This document shows positions 5,010 through 5,867 of a stretch of 5,867 bases of DNA, piece by piece. This stretch comes from Armatimonadota bacterium (GTDB taxonomy: Bacteria > Armatimonadota > Fimbriimonadia > Fimbriimonadales > ATM1). Under the pieces are notes generated by a model, which did no database searches, had not been told where the DNA came from, and saw only the letters and a list, made by a program, of their open reading frames with translations. Position numbers and translations under genes: made by a program. Numbering within the stretch: position 1 is the stretch's first letter; every line of letters begins with the position of its first letter. The stretch covers positions 1-5,867 of the forward strand of contig RFHN01000303.1 in NCBI GenBank assembly GCA_003695835.1. Direction: 5' to 3'.

Positions 5010-5783
5010 GTGGCGAACTCTCTGGAACGCTGGTGGTGCGTCATTCTTGCGGGCGGGGCTGCGCCGGATGAGATCGCCCAACGGTACGGCGTTTCGTCGA
5101 AGGCCGACGTATCCTTCGGAGGACGCACGAGCTTGGAGCGCGTTGTGGAGGCATGCCAGTCCCTTCCGTTCGGCAGGCTTGTCGCCGTGGTCGGGGACGA
5201 GGCTCGATCCGAGATCTCGGGCTGTGAAGTAAGGCGGGCCGGGAGGACGAATATCGAGAGCGCTCTGAGCGGAGTGGAGGGCGCCGAGGACTCGCAACCT
5301 TGTCTTTTCCTCCCTTGCGACCTGCCTCTTCTCGATTCTTCCGGCGTGCAGGCTTTCGTCGAGGAGGTAGATGCCTGGGCGAGGCCGCGAGAGGACTGGT
5401 TCGCCGTCGGACTGTGCCCCAGTTCGGCAATCAAGGAAGCGTTTCCGGACGTCCCTTATCGGTTCTTGCGCTTCCGCGAGGGACGGTTCGCCTCCGGGGG
5501 CTACTACGCAGGCTCGGCTGGAGCGTTGCGCCGCGCCGCAGAGACGCTGGGCCTTGGCTCGAGGAACCGGCGCGCGATTCTGAAGCTGGCGGTCCGGTTC
5601 GGTGTGCTGCCGTTCTTCCGCTATCTGCTTGGGCAAGTTACCGTCGCGGAGGCTGCCGAAAGGGCAGGACGAGCGTTGGGAGCGGCGTGCCTCATCGTCA
5701 CGGATGCGGACCCGTTCTCGACTTTAGACTTTGATACGTTGAAGGACGTTGAGGCGATCGAGCGCTTGCTGTCGAATCAGTAG
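5010..5783 (+). CDS. MobA-like NTP transferase domain protein
   Basis: A 257-residue predicted cytoplasmic nucleotidyltransferase of the GT-A/MobA-like fold; such enzymes transfer an NMP from an NTP to a sugar phosphate or cofactor. The N-terminal nucleotide-binding strand is CVILAGG (10-16), with the probable signature lysine K31 and then GGRTSLERVVEA (37-48). The metal-binding aspartate is D104 in FLPCDLPLL. The C-terminal part has GGYYAGSAGALRRA (163-176), a helical section, and a closing STLDFDTLKDVEAI (237-250) typical of the fold. The usual LAGGxSxRMG loop is replaced by LAGGAAPDEIAQRYG, so molybdenum cofactor guanylylation cannot be assumed and the substrate is unknown. The GTG at 5010 is the first start after an in-frame TAA (4998-5000), and no other methionine occurs in the protein. 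No SD is visible, and translation may be coupled to the protease stop 13 bases upstream. Confidence 0.82.
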   Translation: MANSLERWWCVILAGGAAPDEIAQRYGVSSKADVSFGGRTSLERVVEACQSLPFGRLVAVVGDEARSEISGCEVRRAGRTNIESALSGVEGAEDSQPCLFLPCDLPLLDSSGVQAFVEEVDAWARPREDWFAVGLCPSSAIKEAFPDVPYRFLRFREGRFASGGYYAGSAGALRRAAETLGLGSRNRRAILKLAVRFGVLPFFRYLLGQVTVAEAAERAGRALGAACLIVTDADPFSTLDFDTLKDVEAIERLLSNQ

Positions 5784-5867
5784 TCAAAGAGACGCAGGGC
5801 TTCCGCGCTACCAGGCTTGATACCGATCTTGTCGAAGTTATCGAGCACCATCGCGAGCGTCCGGCGC
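5777..5867 (-). CDS. C-terminal fragment of an unidentified protein
   Basis: On the minus strand a frame is open from the right edge to a TGA (complement of 5777-5779), giving about 30 residues: RRTLAMVLDNFDKIGIKP, then GSAEALRLFDY. The mix of hydrophobic and charged residues looks like a real protein end. The gene converges on the nucleotidyltransferase, and their ends overlap by seven bases (5777-5783), a tight tail-to-tail arrangement common in compact genomes. I do not recognise the family from this fragment. No terminator is visible between the two genes. Confidence 0.6.
   Translation of the reverse strand, partial: RRTLAMVLDNFDKIGIKPGSAEALRLFDY

Noticed and set aside
3950..5434. Long open frame antisense to the protease and nucleotidyltransferase genes (about 494 codons)
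   Set aside because: It spans two well-supported plus-strand genes and their junction, and its translation has no fold-like pattern.
1..5867. CRISPR array, insertion sequence, attachment site, or phage or defence genes
   Set aside because: No regularly spaced repeats, terminal inverted repeats, transposase or integrase motifs, or defence domains were seen; the genes are housekeeping or secreted proteins of uniform composition.

Overview
The window is about 60% GC and holds ordinary bacterial chromosomal genes. Complete genes, in order: hisS (histidyl-tRNA synthetase, +), a 66-residue lipoprotein (-), pyrG (CTP synthase, +), a secreted chymotrypsin-fold serine protease with an extra beta-rich C-terminal domain (+), and a MobA-like nucleotidyltransferase (+). 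Both edges cut through a gene: a C-terminal fragment at bases 2-97 (+) and another at 5777-5867 (-). I see no mobile element, CRISPR array, phage gene, tRNA or rRNA.

Layout. Bases 1-97 end an unidentified protein, followed at once by a terminator-like hairpin. Bases 98-390 contain no credible gene; they hold inverted repeats and lead into hisS, which has no Shine-Dalgarno (SD) sequence. After hisS (391-1650) comes a strong hairpin with no T-tract, then a short gap containing a 13-codon reading frame behind a very good SD. The lipoprotein gene (1828-2028, -) points towards hisS and is divergent from pyrG; the two share a 52-base gap in which -10 hexamers on opposite strands overlap. After pyrG (2081-3700) an 87-base gap leads to the protease (3788-4996). 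The nucleotidyltransferase (5010-5783) starts 13 bases after the protease stop and is probably co-transcribed with it. It converges on, and overlaps by 7 bases, the minus-strand gene running off the right edge.

Organism. The base composition, weak or absent SD sites before most genes, the CTP synthase glutaminase motif, and the style of the protease tail and nucleotidyltransferase suggest a non-proteobacterial lineage, possibly Armatimonadota (Fimbriimonadia-like). That is an impression from sequence style, not a demonstrated placement.

The genes do not form an obvious pathway: two housekeeping enzymes (tRNA charging, CTP supply) sit among envelope or secreted proteins. I did not find an undescribed multi-gene system. 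The points most worth a second look are the overlapping divergent -10 elements before pyrG, the architecture of the cysteine-free protease, the structured SD-less hisS leader, and the mini-ORF behind hisS.
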